The notes: a model not told the origin generated them from the sequence alone. Positions 1 through 5,787 are shown, counted from the stretch's first letter. The stretch is DNA of 6,329 nt from Chloroflexota bacterium (GCA_021802185.1 JAKAAV010000143.1:1-6329), one strand, 5' to 3'. Translations and numbers: made by a program.

Positions 1-135
1 CCTGTTTGGACGGCCGGCATCCCTGGCAGCCGCGGCCGCCGAGCCGGCGATGCCACGCTCCGGCGTCATGGCCCCCGGCTCGCCCATCGGCTGATCGAGG
101 ATCTGCTCCGCCGGCACGATCGCGGTCCCGGCTGA
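1..135 (+). CDS. Possible 3' end of an upstream gene (partial, uncertain)
   Basis: A reading frame is open from the window edge to a TGA at 133-135 and gives about 44 residues ending in an Arg/Leu-rich, helix-like tail (HRLIEDLLRRHDRGPG). No domain can be named from so short a piece. The TGA overlaps an ATG at 135-137 (TGATG), a common arrangement between coupled genes, but the next gene more likely starts at 171. A second frame is also open up to a TGA near 92-94, so the choice of frame is not secure. This could equally be non-coding. Confidence 0.2.
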   Translation, partial: PVWTAGIPGSRGRRAGDATLRRHGPRLAHRLIEDLLRRHDRGPG

Positions 136-156
136 TGTCCTACGCTCGGAGAAACC

Positions 157-164
157 GGAGGAGG
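157..164 (+). promoter_or_regulatory. Shine-Dalgarno site of the flavoprotein gene
   Basis: GGAGGAGG lies 6 nt before the ATG at 171. It decides that start over the in-frame upstream ATG at 135, whose extra residues are a low-complexity Arg-rich string (SYARRNRRRRR) that would have to precede the Rossmann motif. Confidence 0.75.
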
Positions 165-170
165 CGTCGC

Positions 171-1391
171 ATGGCTGCGCGTACGGTGCTCGTTCTCGGA
201 GGTGGCGTGGGTGGTCTCGTGGCCGTCCGGGAACTGCGCCACAAGCTCGAGCCGCACGATCGGGTGGTGCTCGTCGAGCGGGAGCCCGACTACCTGTTCC
301 AGCCGTCGCTGCTCTGGCTCATGGTCGGGCGGCGGCGGCGGGCCGACCTGTCGCGGCCCATGTCCGCGCTCCTCGCGCCGGGGGTCGAGCTCGTGCGGGC
401 CGAGGTGCGGGGCATCGATCCGGCCGGCTGTTCGGTCGGGACGAGCGCCGGGCGACTGACCGGCGACGGGATGCTCGTGGCCCTCGGCGCAACACTCGCC
501 CCCGAGGCGAGCCCGGGCTTCGCGGAGGCCGCCCACAACATCTTCACGCTCGACGGCGCGCTCGGCTGCGCCCGGGCGCTGGAGGGGTTCCGGGGCGGAC
601 GGCTCGTGGTGGCGGTTGCCGGCCTCCCCTACAAGTGCCCCGCGGCCCCCTACGAGGCCGCGCTCCTGCTCGACGACGAGCTGCGCCGCCGCGGGGTGCG
701 CGGGCCGGCCGAGATCGAGCTCTACACGCCCGAGCCCCAGCCGATGCCGGTGGCGGGCCCGGCCATGGGCGAGGCGGTGAGCCGCATGCTGGAGGCCCGC
801 TCGATCCGGTTCCATCCGCGATCTCCGATCGAGCGGTTCGAGCCCGAGACCCGCGAGATCGTGCTGGCCGACGGGGCGAGGGTGGGCTATGACCTGCTCG
901 TGGGTGTGCCGCCCCACCGGGCCCCGTCCGCGCTGCGCGACTCGGGGCTCGTCAACGACGCGGGCTGGGTCATGGTGGACCCGCGCACCCTCCGGACGAG
1001 CTTCGAGCGCGTGTACGCGGTGGGAGATGCGACCTCGATCACCCTCGCCAACGGCAAGCCGCTCCCGAAGGCGGGCGTGTTCGCGCACGCGGAGGCGGTC
1101 GCGGCGGTCGGGGGACTCGCCGCGGCGCTGGCCGGTGCGACGAGCGGGCAGGCGTTCGACGGCCACGGCTACTGCTGGCTCGAGACCGGGGAGGGGCGCG
1201 CGGCGTTCGCCGACGGCGACTTCTATGCGGAGCCCGATCCGGTCGTGGCTCTGCGCCGGCCGGGCCGCGTCTGGCATGCCGGCAAGGTCCTCTTCGAGCG
1301 CTACTGGCTCTCGAGCGGCCTCGCGCACCGGCTCTCCGCCGCCGCCCTCAGCGGCGCCGGTGGACTGGTGGGCGTCCGCGCAGAGCTGTAG
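171..1391 (+). CDS. SQR-like FAD/NAD(P)-dependent oxidoreductase
   Basis: This 406-residue protein belongs to the two-dinucleotide-binding-domain flavoprotein group that includes sulfide:quinone oxidoreductase (SQR), flavocytochrome c sulfide dehydrogenase and type II NADH dehydrogenase. An N-terminal Rossmann motif (VLVLGGGVGG, residues 6-15) binds the FAD adenosine part, and a second FAD motif (YAVGDAT) is at 282-288. Cys156 (PYKCPAAPYE) and Cys335 (GHGYCWLE) sit where SQR carries its redox-active cysteine pair. The third cysteine of classical SQR seems to be replaced: the matching stretch reads NIFTLDGA around residue 125. The C-terminus has Trp/Tyr-rich and hydrophobic segments (FERYWL near 376) like the membrane-contacting end of SQR. 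SQR oxidises sulfide and passes electrons to quinone at the cytoplasmic membrane face. That activity is inferred here, and a relative acting on another substrate is possible. There is no signal peptide. The family is clear, the substrate is not. Confidence 0.85.
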   Translation: MAARTVLVLGGGVGGLVAVRELRHKLEPHDRVVLVEREPDYLFQPSLLWLMVGRRRRADLSRPMSALLAPGVELVRAEVRGIDPAGCSVGTSAGRLTGDGMLVALGATLAPEASPGFAEAAHNIFTLDGALGCARALEGFRGGRLVVAVAGLPYKCPAAPYEAALLLDDELRRRGVRGPAEIELYTPEPQPMPVAGPAMGEAVSRMLEARSIRFHPRSPIERFEPETREIVLADGARVGYDLLVGVPPHRAPSALRDSGLVNDAGWVMVDPRTLRTSFERVYAVGDATSITLANGKPLPKAGVFAHAEAVAAVGGLAAALAGATSGQAFDGHGYCWLETGEGRAAFADGDFYAEPDPVVALRRPGRVWHAGKVLFERYWLSSGLAHRLSAAALSGAGGLVGVRAEL

Positions 1392-1413
1392 GCGGGTTGT
1401 CGGCGGCACGCGG

Positions 1414-1464
1414 CCTTGATCCGATCTTGATGGTCAGGCGCACGGCGCCTTGAGCTTGCCGTGC
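1414..1464 (+). promoter_or_regulatory. Putative promoter/operator of SHOCT-cupredoxin module 1
   Basis: CTTGA occurs at 1415-1419 and 1426-1430, exactly 11 bp apart, with a third CTTGA at 1449-1453. A perfect dyad with 7-nt arms, GCACGGC (1440-1446) and GCCGTGC (1458-1464), encloses an 11-nt loop holding CTTGAG. The same arrangement with identical spacings recurs at 5643-5693 before module 2. Over the first 42 positions 27 are identical without gaps. Eleven-bp direct repeats are typical of OmpR/PhoB-type response-regulator sites. Alternatively TTGATG (1427-1432) and TTGAGC (1450-1455), 17 bp apart, may be divergent -35 and -10 boxes. The regulator is unknown. Confidence 0.5.
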
Positions 1465-1520
1465 AACCATCGTCGAAGCGAGCGGGAATCCGCCGCGGGG
1501 CCGGTATCGGATCGTGGCGC

Positions 1521-1527
1521 AGAGGAG
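1521..1527 (+). promoter_or_regulatory. Shine-Dalgarno site of SHOCT gene 1
   Basis: AGAGGAG ends 7 nt before the ATG at 1535, which supports that start over an in-frame GTG at 1514 lying upstream of the site. A second ATG follows at once (ATGATG, 1535-1540), as it also does in the paralogous gene at 5788. Confidence 0.65.
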
Positions 1528-1534
1528 TCTTGAG

Positions 1535-1777
1535 ATGATGTGGGGCGCAGGTTTCGGGATGGGCCTGGTCGGTTGGCTGTGGATGCTCGGCGGGCTGATC
1601 CTGGTGGCCGCTCTCGTCGCCCTCGTCGTGCGCGCCCTGAGCGGCCCGACGTATCCCGAGGAACGCGGGTCCGCGAGAATGAGCGCGCTCGACATCCTGC
1701 GGGAGCGCTACGCCCGTGGCGAGATCACGGAGGCCGAGCTCGAGCAGGCGAAGAAGGCCCTGGGGTATCGGTCATGA
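1535..1777 (+). CDS. Small membrane protein with C-terminal SHOCT domain (copy 1)
   Basis: This is an 80-residue protein. Residues 1-35 are Gly/Met/Trp-rich and then strongly hydrophobic (WMLGGLILVAALVALVV), forming one membrane helix. A short polar linker (about 36-50) follows, and residues about 51-78 form a SHOCT domain (LDILRERYARGEITEAELEQ, ending KKALGY). SHOCT is a short C-terminal domain common in small bacterial membrane proteins. Its role is not established, though oligomerisation or partner binding is often supposed. The stop overlaps the cupredoxin start by 4 nt (ATGA, 1774-1777), so the two are translationally coupled and probably act together. A close paralogue lies at 5788-6021 in the same arrangement. 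Confidence 0.85.
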   Translation: MMWGAGFGMGLVGWLWMLGGLILVAALVALVVRALSGPTYPEERGSARMSALDILRERYARGEITEAELEQAKKALGYRS

Positions 1778-2328
1778 GCCACCGGATGCTGGGCCGGCTG
1801 GGCGCCGCACTGGTGGGGTTGGGCCTCATCCTCCTGGTCGCGGGCACGGTCCTCGGAGGGCTCGGTCCTGCCGGCGGGTTCTCCTCGCCGGGTGCGGGCG
1901 CGAACCGGGGCCCGTTCGGGGCCATGGGGCCGGGCATGATGGGCGGCCTGTGGGCCGGCAACACCGGCAGCGCACCCGGGCCTGGTGCCGCTGGCTTCGT
2001 CGCCGGCACGCCCGCCGCGCCGCGGGTGGTCCACGTCCTCGCCGGCCCCGGGTACACGTTCAGCCCCGCCGACGTCCGGATCGTCGCCGGCGAGACGATC
2101 ACGTTCGAGGTCACGACCGTGGGTCCGATGGTCCACGAGTTCAAGGTGGGGCCGGCGGCCGAGGTGGCGGCCGACGCGGCTGCGGCGCCCGAGATCGCCG
2201 ACATCGGCATGATGGAGACGAAGTCGCTCACGTACACGTTCACTGGCTCGGGGCCGTTCGCGTTCGCCTGCCATGAGCCGGGCCACTACGAGGCGGGCAT
2301 GCGCGGGACGATCACGATCGTCTTGTAG
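1774..2328 (+). CDS. Membrane-anchored cupredoxin (type-1 copper protein, copy 1)
   Basis: This 184-residue protein starts with a hydrophobic segment (about 11-30) that is either an uncleaved anchor or a signal peptide. A Gly/Pro/Met-rich linker with MGPGMMGG (51-58) follows, and then a cupredoxin domain from about residue 84 to the end. The type-1 copper ligands look complete: His121 (MVHEF), Cys166, His171 and Met176 in CHEPGHYEAGM, spaced C-x4-H-x4-M, followed by the last beta strand GTITIVL. The best family match is the plastocyanin/azurin-like, cupredoxin-like copper-binding proteins. They carry electrons or bind copper outside the cytoplasmic membrane. The start is the ATG overlapping the SHOCT stop, with no strong Shine-Dalgarno site of its own. 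The Met-rich linker could add Cu(I) sites, which is inference. The stop (TAG, 2326-2328) is in the same frame as the methyltransferase that follows. Confidence 0.88.
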   Translation: MSHRMLGRLGAALVGLGLILLVAGTVLGGLGPAGGFSSPGAGANRGPFGAMGPGMMGGLWAGNTGSAPGPGAAGFVAGTPAAPRVVHVLAGPGYTFSPADVRIVAGETITFEVTTVGPMVHEFKVGPAAEVAADAAAAPEIADIGMMETKSLTYTFTGSGPFAFACHEPGHYEAGMRGTITIVL

Positions 2329-2481
2329 GCGCCGCGGGCGATCGCCGCGCCCGAGGCCTCGCCGGTTCGGATCGGGCCGTCGAGCTATGCCCGGTGGCGG
2401 GCGACGACCCTCGGCGCCCTCACCGACGCGCTCGAGGAGCGGCTCATCACCGAGCTCCTCGGCGAGGTCGACGGTCGTCGG
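2329..2481 (+). other. In-frame N-terminal extension of the methyltransferase lacking a usual start codon
   Basis: This stretch is open in the methyltransferase frame and reads like its normal N-terminus: YARWRATTLGALTDALEERL, then LLGEVDGRR leading into motif I. The pattern of Tyr-x-x-Trp followed by a Leu-Gly helix is common at the start of these methyltransferases. No ATG, GTG or TTG occurs in frame between the cupredoxin stop (2326-2328) and 2482. ATC codons at 2341 and 2371 are the nearest candidates. Either a non-standard start, readthrough of the TAG, or a lost start codon must be assumed. Confidence 0.6.
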
Positions 2482-3051
2482 GTGCTCGACGCGGCCTGCG
2501 GCGACGGCGCGCTCGCGCGGACGCTTGCCCGCCATGGAGCGAGCGTGGTCGGGCTCGACGCAGACCCGGCGATGGTCGAGGCGGCCCGACAGGCCGCCGC
2601 CGATGCCGGGCTCGGGGCGACGTTCGTCGCGGGGGAGCTCGCGCGATTGCCGTTTCCGGACACCTCGTTCGACGTCGTGGTCGCGGTCACCGTGCTCTGC
2701 TTCGTCCCCGGCGCGACGGCTTCGATCCGGGAGCTCGTCCGCGTCCTGCGGCCCGGCGGCCGGCTCGTGCTGGGAGAGCTCGGCCGCTGGAGCACCTGGG
2801 CCGCGCTCCGTCGCGTTCGGGGCTGGCGTGGGTCGGCCACCTGGCGGGCGGCCCACTTCCGGACCGCCACGGAGTTGCGCGGGATGCTCGAAGCTGCCGG
2901 CCTCACGGTCGAGACCGGCCGCGGGGCGGTCGACTACCCGCCGCTCGGGCTCGCCGCGCGTGTGCTCGCACCCATCGACGCCTCAATCGGGCGGCGGACG
3001 ACACTCGGGGCCGCGTTCCTCGCGCTTGCTGCGACAAGACCTCCGATCTGA
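2482..3051 (+). CDS. Class I SAM-dependent methyltransferase (first usual start codon; true N-terminus probably upstream)
   Basis: From the GTG at 2482 the protein has 189 residues. It opens directly in the SAM-binding motif (VLDAACGDG in the genomic frame). Next come GLDADPAMVEAAR (acidic residue for the ribose hydroxyls), the LPFPDTSFDVVV strand typical of Methyltransf_11 proteins, and LRVLRPGG-type post-motif residues (VLRPGGRLVLGELGRWS). The second half has a helix-rich segment (FRTATELRGMLEAAG) and ends in a strand-like LALAATRP. The substrate cannot be read from the sequence. A start inside motif I would remove the N-terminal helix found in relatives, and 2329-2481 in the same frame supplies one, so the annotated start is provisional. 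The gene follows the cupredoxin on the same strand and converges on the nucleoside phosphorylase family gene with a 5-nt gap. Confidence 0.75.
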   Translation: MLDAACGDGALARTLARHGASVVGLDADPAMVEAARQAAADAGLGATFVAGELARLPFPDTSFDVVVAVTVLCFVPGATASIRELVRVLRPGGRLVLGELGRWSTWAALRRVRGWRGSATWRAAHFRTATELRGMLEAAGLTVETGRGAVDYPPLGLAARVLAPIDASIGRRTTLGAAFLALAATRPPI

Positions 3052-3055
3052 GGTC
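3038..3055. terminator. Small hairpin at the convergent gene junction
   Basis: GACCTC (3038-3043) and GAGGTC (3050-3055) form a perfect 6-bp stem with a 6-nt loop. It spans the methyltransferase stop (TGA 3049-3051) and ends 1 nt before the stop of the opposing gene. Its position suits a shared two-way terminator, but the stem is short and there is no T-tract on either side. Confidence 0.3.
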
Positions 3056-3056
3056 G

Positions 3057-3839
3057 TTACTCCGTCGCGAAGGCGCGCACCAGCGCATCGATGACCGCGA
3101 GAGCATCGTGCGCCCCGTTCGCCCGACCCTTCTCGAAGTCGCCCTCGCGCTGGGCCAGCGCGTTCGTCACGTGGGCAACGCAGATGACGGCACGCTGCCG
3201 CGCCTGCGCGAACGCATAGAGGGCGGCGGCCTCCATCTCGACCGCGACGACACCCTCGCCGCGGCGGGCGGCGATGAGCGACGCCGTTTCGCGGAATGGC
3301 GCGTCGGTCGTCCAGCTCGAGCCACACGCGATGGCAACACCGGCCGTCGCCAACATGTTCTGCGCTCGGGCGAGGAGGTTCGGATCGGCCGCCGCGAAGC
3401 GACCAGGCGGCAGATAGTGATGGCTCGTGCCCTCGTCGCGGAGGGCGCGCTCGATCACGACGAAGTACGGCGGCGTGCCGATGGGTGCGATCTGGCCCGC
3501 CGAGGTGATGCTCACGAGCAGCGCGCAGCCGGAGGCGAACAGCTCCTCCGCGACGAGCACCGCGAACGGGGCGCCGACCGCGCCGCCGACGATCCCGAAG
3601 CGCGTGCCGTCGTCGACGACGAAGAGCTCGGTGTGATAGCAGGCCCAGGCCGGATCGCGCGTGGCCCGGCCGGAGGCGACGAGCTCGCGGACGATGTCGC
3701 CGTCGGGATCGAGGACGCAGACGGCCGGGACATCGCCGCTCGGCAACCCCTTCTGGCGGCGCGCCTCGCGGAGCAGGTTCTCCGGGGTGAACGCCGACGG
3801 CTCCGCGTAGTCGCGGTCGTCGCCGAGCGGGATCGTCAT
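3057..3839 (-). CDS. Nucleoside phosphorylase family protein (PNP/UDP family 1)
   Basis: This is a 260-residue protein of the purine/uridine phosphorylase superfamily (PNP_UDP_1). Supporting motifs are a glycine-rich GGAVGAPFA (85-93), the central strand VSITSAGQIAP (109-119), TTDAPFRET (177-185) in the base-recognition region, and the hallmark VEMEAAALYAFA (200-211), where the Met-Glu pair contacts ribose. The superfamily cleaves nucleosides with phosphate (phosphorylases) or water (nucleosidases) in purine or pyrimidine salvage in the cytoplasm. The exact substrate is not clear. Uridine phosphorylase-like is my best guess, since the length and the TTDAPFRET region fit that branch. The ATG overlaps the desulfurase stop by 4 nt (3836-3839) with no good Shine-Dalgarno site, so translation is probably coupled. 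The C-terminus (RAFATE) ends at a TAA next to the convergent hairpin. Confidence 0.85.
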   Translation of the reverse strand: MTIPLGDDRDYAEPSAFTPENLLREARRQKGLPSGDVPAVCVLDPDGDIVRELVASGRATRDPAWACYHTELFVVDDGTRFGIVGGAVGAPFAVLVAEELFASGCALLVSITSAGQIAPIGTPPYFVVIERALRDEGTSHHYLPPGRFAAADPNLLARAQNMLATAGVAIACGSSWTTDAPFRETASLIAARRGEGVVAVEMEAAALYAFAQARQRAVICVAHVTNALAQREGDFEKGRANGAHDALAVIDALVRAFATE

Positions 3840-4990
3840 GCCGGGGTGAGCGGGGCGGGAAGCGGTCCGACTGCCTCGAGCGCGCGCTCCATCTGCGAGG
3901 CGACGGTCCGGATCTCGGCCTCCGTGGTCGGCCGGCCGAGGCTGAAACGGATCGCGCCCATCCCCACCTCGGGCGCCACGCCCATGGCGGCGAGCACGGG
4001 CGAAAGCTCCACGCGCCCGGCGTGACAGGCGGAGCCGGTGGAGGCCGCGACACCGTCGAGCGCGGCGAGGATGTCGGCGCCGATCCGCCGGACGAAGGCG
4101 ACGTTGAGCGTGTTCGGGAGCCGCTCGGTCGTGTGGCCGTTGAGCACGACCTCGTCCCCGGAGCGCTCATGCAGCAGCGTCCAGAGGAGGTCCCGCAGCC
4201 GGCGGACCTCCGCCATCGCCGCAAGGTCGGCGGCGAGCTCGCAGGCGGTCCCGAGGCCGGCGACGAGGAGCGCGCTCTCGGTGCCGGCGCGCCGCCCCGA
4301 CTCGTGCCCCGCGCCATGGACGAGCGGCTCGGGCCGCACTCCGCGGCGGACGTAGAGGGCGCCGACTCCCTTGGGTGCATAGAGCTTGTGGCCGGCGATC
4401 GAGAGGAGATCGACGCCGAGGGTGCCGACGCGCGTCGGGATCTTGCCGACTGACTGCGCGGCGTCGGTGTGGAAGAGGACCCCGCGCTCGCGGGTGATCG
4501 CGCTGATCGCCTCGATCGGCTCGATCGTGCCCACCTCGTTGTTCGCGTGCATGACGCTCACGAGGATCGTTCGCGGTGTGATCGCTCGCCGCACATCGTC
4601 GGGATCCACGCGGCCGAACGCGTCGACCGGCAGGCGCGTGACGCGGGCGCCGAGGCGCTCGAGGAAGCGGGCGGGCTCGAGGATCGCCGGGTGTTCCACG
4701 CTCGTCGTGACGATGTGATCGCCCCGCTCTGCCCGAGCGAACCAGGCACCCTTGAGCGCGAGGTTGTTCGCCTCGCTGCCGCCGCTCGTGAAGACGACCT
4801 CGTCGGGGTCGCAGCCAAGGAGCGCGGCGACCTGGCCTCGGGCGCGCTCCACGATCTCGCGGGCAGCTCGACCGCCCGCGTGCGTCGCGGACGGGTTGGC
4901 GTACGCGCTCTCGAGCAGCGGGCGCATGACAGCGGCGACCCGCGGATCGATCGGCGTGCTGGCGTTGTAGTCGAGGTAGATGTCGCTCAC
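3836..4990 (-). CDS. Cysteine desulfurase, NifS/IscS family
   Basis: This 384-residue PLP-dependent aminotransferase-fold enzyme has a normal length for the family. It removes sulfur from L-cysteine as an enzyme persulfide, giving alanine and feeding Fe-S cluster or thio-cofactor synthesis in the cytoplasm. Visible motifs are YLDYNASTP (5-13), FTSGGSEANN (67-76), SVEH with His100 stacking on PLP, HANNEVGT (148-155), HTDAAQ with Asp176, the PLP lysine Lys202 in SIAGHKLYAPKG, RRAGTES (233-239), the persulfide cysteine Cys322 in STGSACHAG, and IRFSLGR (347-353). All key residues are present. The start is GTG (4990-4988) with GAGG seven bases upstream. It is the first gene of a leftward two-gene operon with the nucleoside phosphorylase family protein. 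No scaffold (IscU/SufU) or tRNA thiolase lies in view, so its sulfur acceptor is unknown. Confidence 0.95.
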   Translation of the reverse strand: MSDIYLDYNASTPIDPRVAAVMRPLLESAYANPSATHAGGRAAREIVERARGQVAALLGCDPDEVVFTSGGSEANNLALKGAWFARAERGDHIVTTSVEHPAILEPARFLERLGARVTRLPVDAFGRVDPDDVRRAITPRTILVSVMHANNEVGTIEPIEAISAITRERGVLFHTDAAQSVGKIPTRVGTLGVDLLSIAGHKLYAPKGVGALYVRRGVRPEPLVHGAGHESGRRAGTESALLVAGLGTACELAADLAAMAEVRRLRDLLWTLLHERSGDEVVLNGHTTERLPNTLNVAFVRRIGADILAALDGVAASTGSACHAGRVELSPVLAAMGVAPEVGMGAIRFSLGRPTTEAEIRTVASQMERALEAVGPLPAPLTPA

Positions 4991-5218
4991 GGTGGGGCCT
5001 CGGATCGCCTCCTACGGTCGTTTCGCCCGTCGATTGTCGCATGGGCCTCGGGCTGAACCTTGGCGGATCGAATACGGCCGTCGGCGCGCCAGGTCGGACC
5101 CAGCCGCCCGGGTCACGGCCGCCGCCTCAACGGAGGGCTCATCGTTGCCGCGCCTTCCGGGCTCGTCCACATCAGGGGCCCAGCCGTGCCTTCGAGGGTG
5201 GCGGCGTGCCGCGTATTT
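4991..5218. other. Intergenic region upstream of the desulfurase; nothing certain
   Basis: This stretch must hold the promoter of the leftward desulfurase operon, but I see no convincing -35/-10 pair. Open frames exist on both strands, yet their translations are Arg/Pro/Gly-rich and unlike known proteins. The frame running from 5060 into the broken gene is open here, but only its part after about 5215 looks like real protein. Confidence 0.4.
4998..5001 (-). promoter_or_regulatory. Shine-Dalgarno site of the cysteine desulfurase
   Basis: On the minus strand GAGG lies 7 nt before the GTG start at 4990. The encoded N-terminus (MSDIYLDYNASTP) matches where this family normally begins, so the GTG is the likely start. 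A stronger GGAGG lies about 18 nt upstream, too far to serve this start. Confidence 0.5.
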
Positions 5219-5572
5219 GTGACCCGCATCTATGCCAGCGCCGCCGCGGTTGTCGCTGGCGCAGCCACGCCGATCCTGATCGTCGGAGTGGCGCTCGCTC
5301 TCCTCCTCACGCCCGCCTGGATCGGCTTCGAGCAGGAGCGGAGCGGTGTTCCCGGTGGCCACGGGCTTCGCGCCCGATCAGGTCCACCTGATGGGCGGCG
5401 CCAACCGCCCGTGGATCATCGCCGCCGACCCGAACGGCGAGGGCGTCGACCTCGACAGCGTCATGCCGATCATCCCGCCATCGTCTCCGTCGTCAGCCTG
5501 AACTTCCTCCTTGCGCTCGGCGGACCTCGCCGGCTGGAGCTCGGCTCCCCCTCCCGGACGCCGGCCGCCTGA
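5219..5572 (+). pseudogene. Probable broken membrane-protein gene (Lit/TIGR01906-like N-terminus)
   Basis: From a GTG at 5219 one frame gives a membrane helix followed by LLLTPAWIGFEQERSGV. This resembles the start of the TIGR01906/Lit-type integral membrane proteins, where a first helix is followed by a TPxW-xxFE motif. Sensible sequence then moves to another frame from about 5346 (VATGFAPDQVHLMGG, later IIAADPNGEGVDLDSVMP), which stops at 5499-5501. From about 5475 the first frame again looks protein-like (IVSVVSLNFLLALGG) and stops at 5570-5572. At least two frame changes and a total length well below that expected for a multi-helix protein suggest a decayed gene. The family match rests on a short motif from memory. 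The middle piece is not recognised and may come from another gene. Confidence 0.4.
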
Positions 5573-5605
5573 CGCGCGCGACGTTTCCAGGGCAGCTGTC
5601 GCTCA

Positions 5606-5636
5606 GCGGCCGCCGCTGCTCTCCCGCGGCGGCCGC
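5606..5636. terminator. Strong GC hairpin, possible terminator
   Basis: GCGGCCGCCGC (5606-5616) and GCGGCGGCCGC (5626-5636) are perfect 11-bp inverted arms around a 9-nt loop. The hairpin follows the broken gene and lies just before the second promoter-like element, so it may shield module 2 from upstream transcription. Only two T residues follow, so it is not a classic intrinsic terminator. Confidence 0.45.
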
Positions 5637-5640
5637 CTTC

Positions 5641-5662
5641 AACCTTGACCCAACCTTGACCC
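5641..5662 (+). repeat. Perfect tandem 11-bp repeat (AACCTTGACCC twice)
   Basis: Two identical 11-bp units sit head to tail at 5641-5651 and 5652-5662. The CTTGA core also appears twice at 11-bp spacing before module 1 (1415 and 1426), in a diverged form, so this is more likely a regulator site than a chance duplication. Confidence 0.8.
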
Positions 5663-5693
5663 ATACAGGCACGCGGGCTTGAGGAACGCGAGC
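5643..5693 (+). promoter_or_regulatory. Putative promoter/operator of SHOCT-cupredoxin module 2
   Basis: This has the same layout as 1414-1464. CTTGA lies at 5644-5648 and 5655-5659, with a third at 5678-5682, and a dyad with 7-nt arms GCACGCG (5669-5675) and CGCGAGC (5687-5693) encloses an 11-nt loop containing CTTGAG. One pair is mismatched (A5671-A5691). Two pairs are swapped relative to module 1 (5674-5688 and 5675-5687) and still pair. TTGACC (5656-5661) is a good -35 match, with TTGAGG 17 bp downstream as a poor -10. The element ends about 95 nt before the SHOCT start. Confidence 0.5.
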
Positions 5694-5775
5694 GAGGCTT
5701 GGGTCGACCGCGGCGAAGAGCTGCGGACCGACGACTGATCGCGCCGGACCGCAGGGACCGGTGGACGACGACGAT

Positions 5776-5781
5776 GGAGGT
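5776..5781 (+). promoter_or_regulatory. Shine-Dalgarno site of SHOCT gene 2
   Basis: GGAGGT lies 6 nt before the ATG at 5788. It excludes an upstream in-frame GTG at 5761, which precedes the site and would add an Asp-rich stretch not seen in the paralogue. Confidence 0.75.
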
Positions 5782-5787
5782 AGTTCG

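Noticed and set aside
135..170. Upstream ATG at 135 as start of the flavoprotein
   Set aside because: It would add an Arg-rich tail before the Rossmann strand, while GGAGGAGG is ideally spaced for the ATG at 171. The TGATG overlap at 133-137 may be chance.
1331..1360. GC-rich inverted repeat (CGCCGC...GCGGCG) near the 3' end of the flavoprotein gene
   Set aside because: It lies inside coding sequence with Ala-rich codons and has no T-tract, so it is best explained by codon composition.
66..1409. Long minus-strand open frame opposite the flavoprotein gene
   Set aside because: Its translation is Arg/His/Pro/Glu-rich with no recognisable motif. The plus strand carries clear FAD motifs and a strong Shine-Dalgarno site. 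High GC explains long antisense frames.
1708..2856. Long minus-strand open frame across cupredoxin and methyltransferase
   Set aside because: Low-complexity charged translation, overlapping two plus-strand genes with clear domain motifs.
2394..4025. Long plus-strand open frame across the methyltransferase and the opposite of the phosphorylase family gene
   Set aside because: The translation is Arg-rich without motifs. The other frames encode recognisable enzymes with active-site residues.
2983..4380. Long minus-strand open frame in another frame of the phosphorylase/desulfurase operon
   Set aside because: Ser/Arg/Pro-rich shadow of the two real genes in the same region.
5013..5085. Possible -10 (GACAAT on the minus strand) for the desulfurase operon
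   Set aside because: No credible -35 at proper spacing, and one weak hexamer in GC-rich DNA is not enough.
5012..5362. Minus-strand open frame upstream of the desulfurase
   Set aside because: No motif and a composition typical of antisense frames. It also overlaps the more protein-like plus-strand remnant.
5420..5470. Subtilase-like or EF-hand-like reading of AADPNGEGVDLDS
   Set aside because: DPNG(D/E)G occurs in several calcium-binding loops and subtilases, but the residues around it do not match either family well enough to name one.
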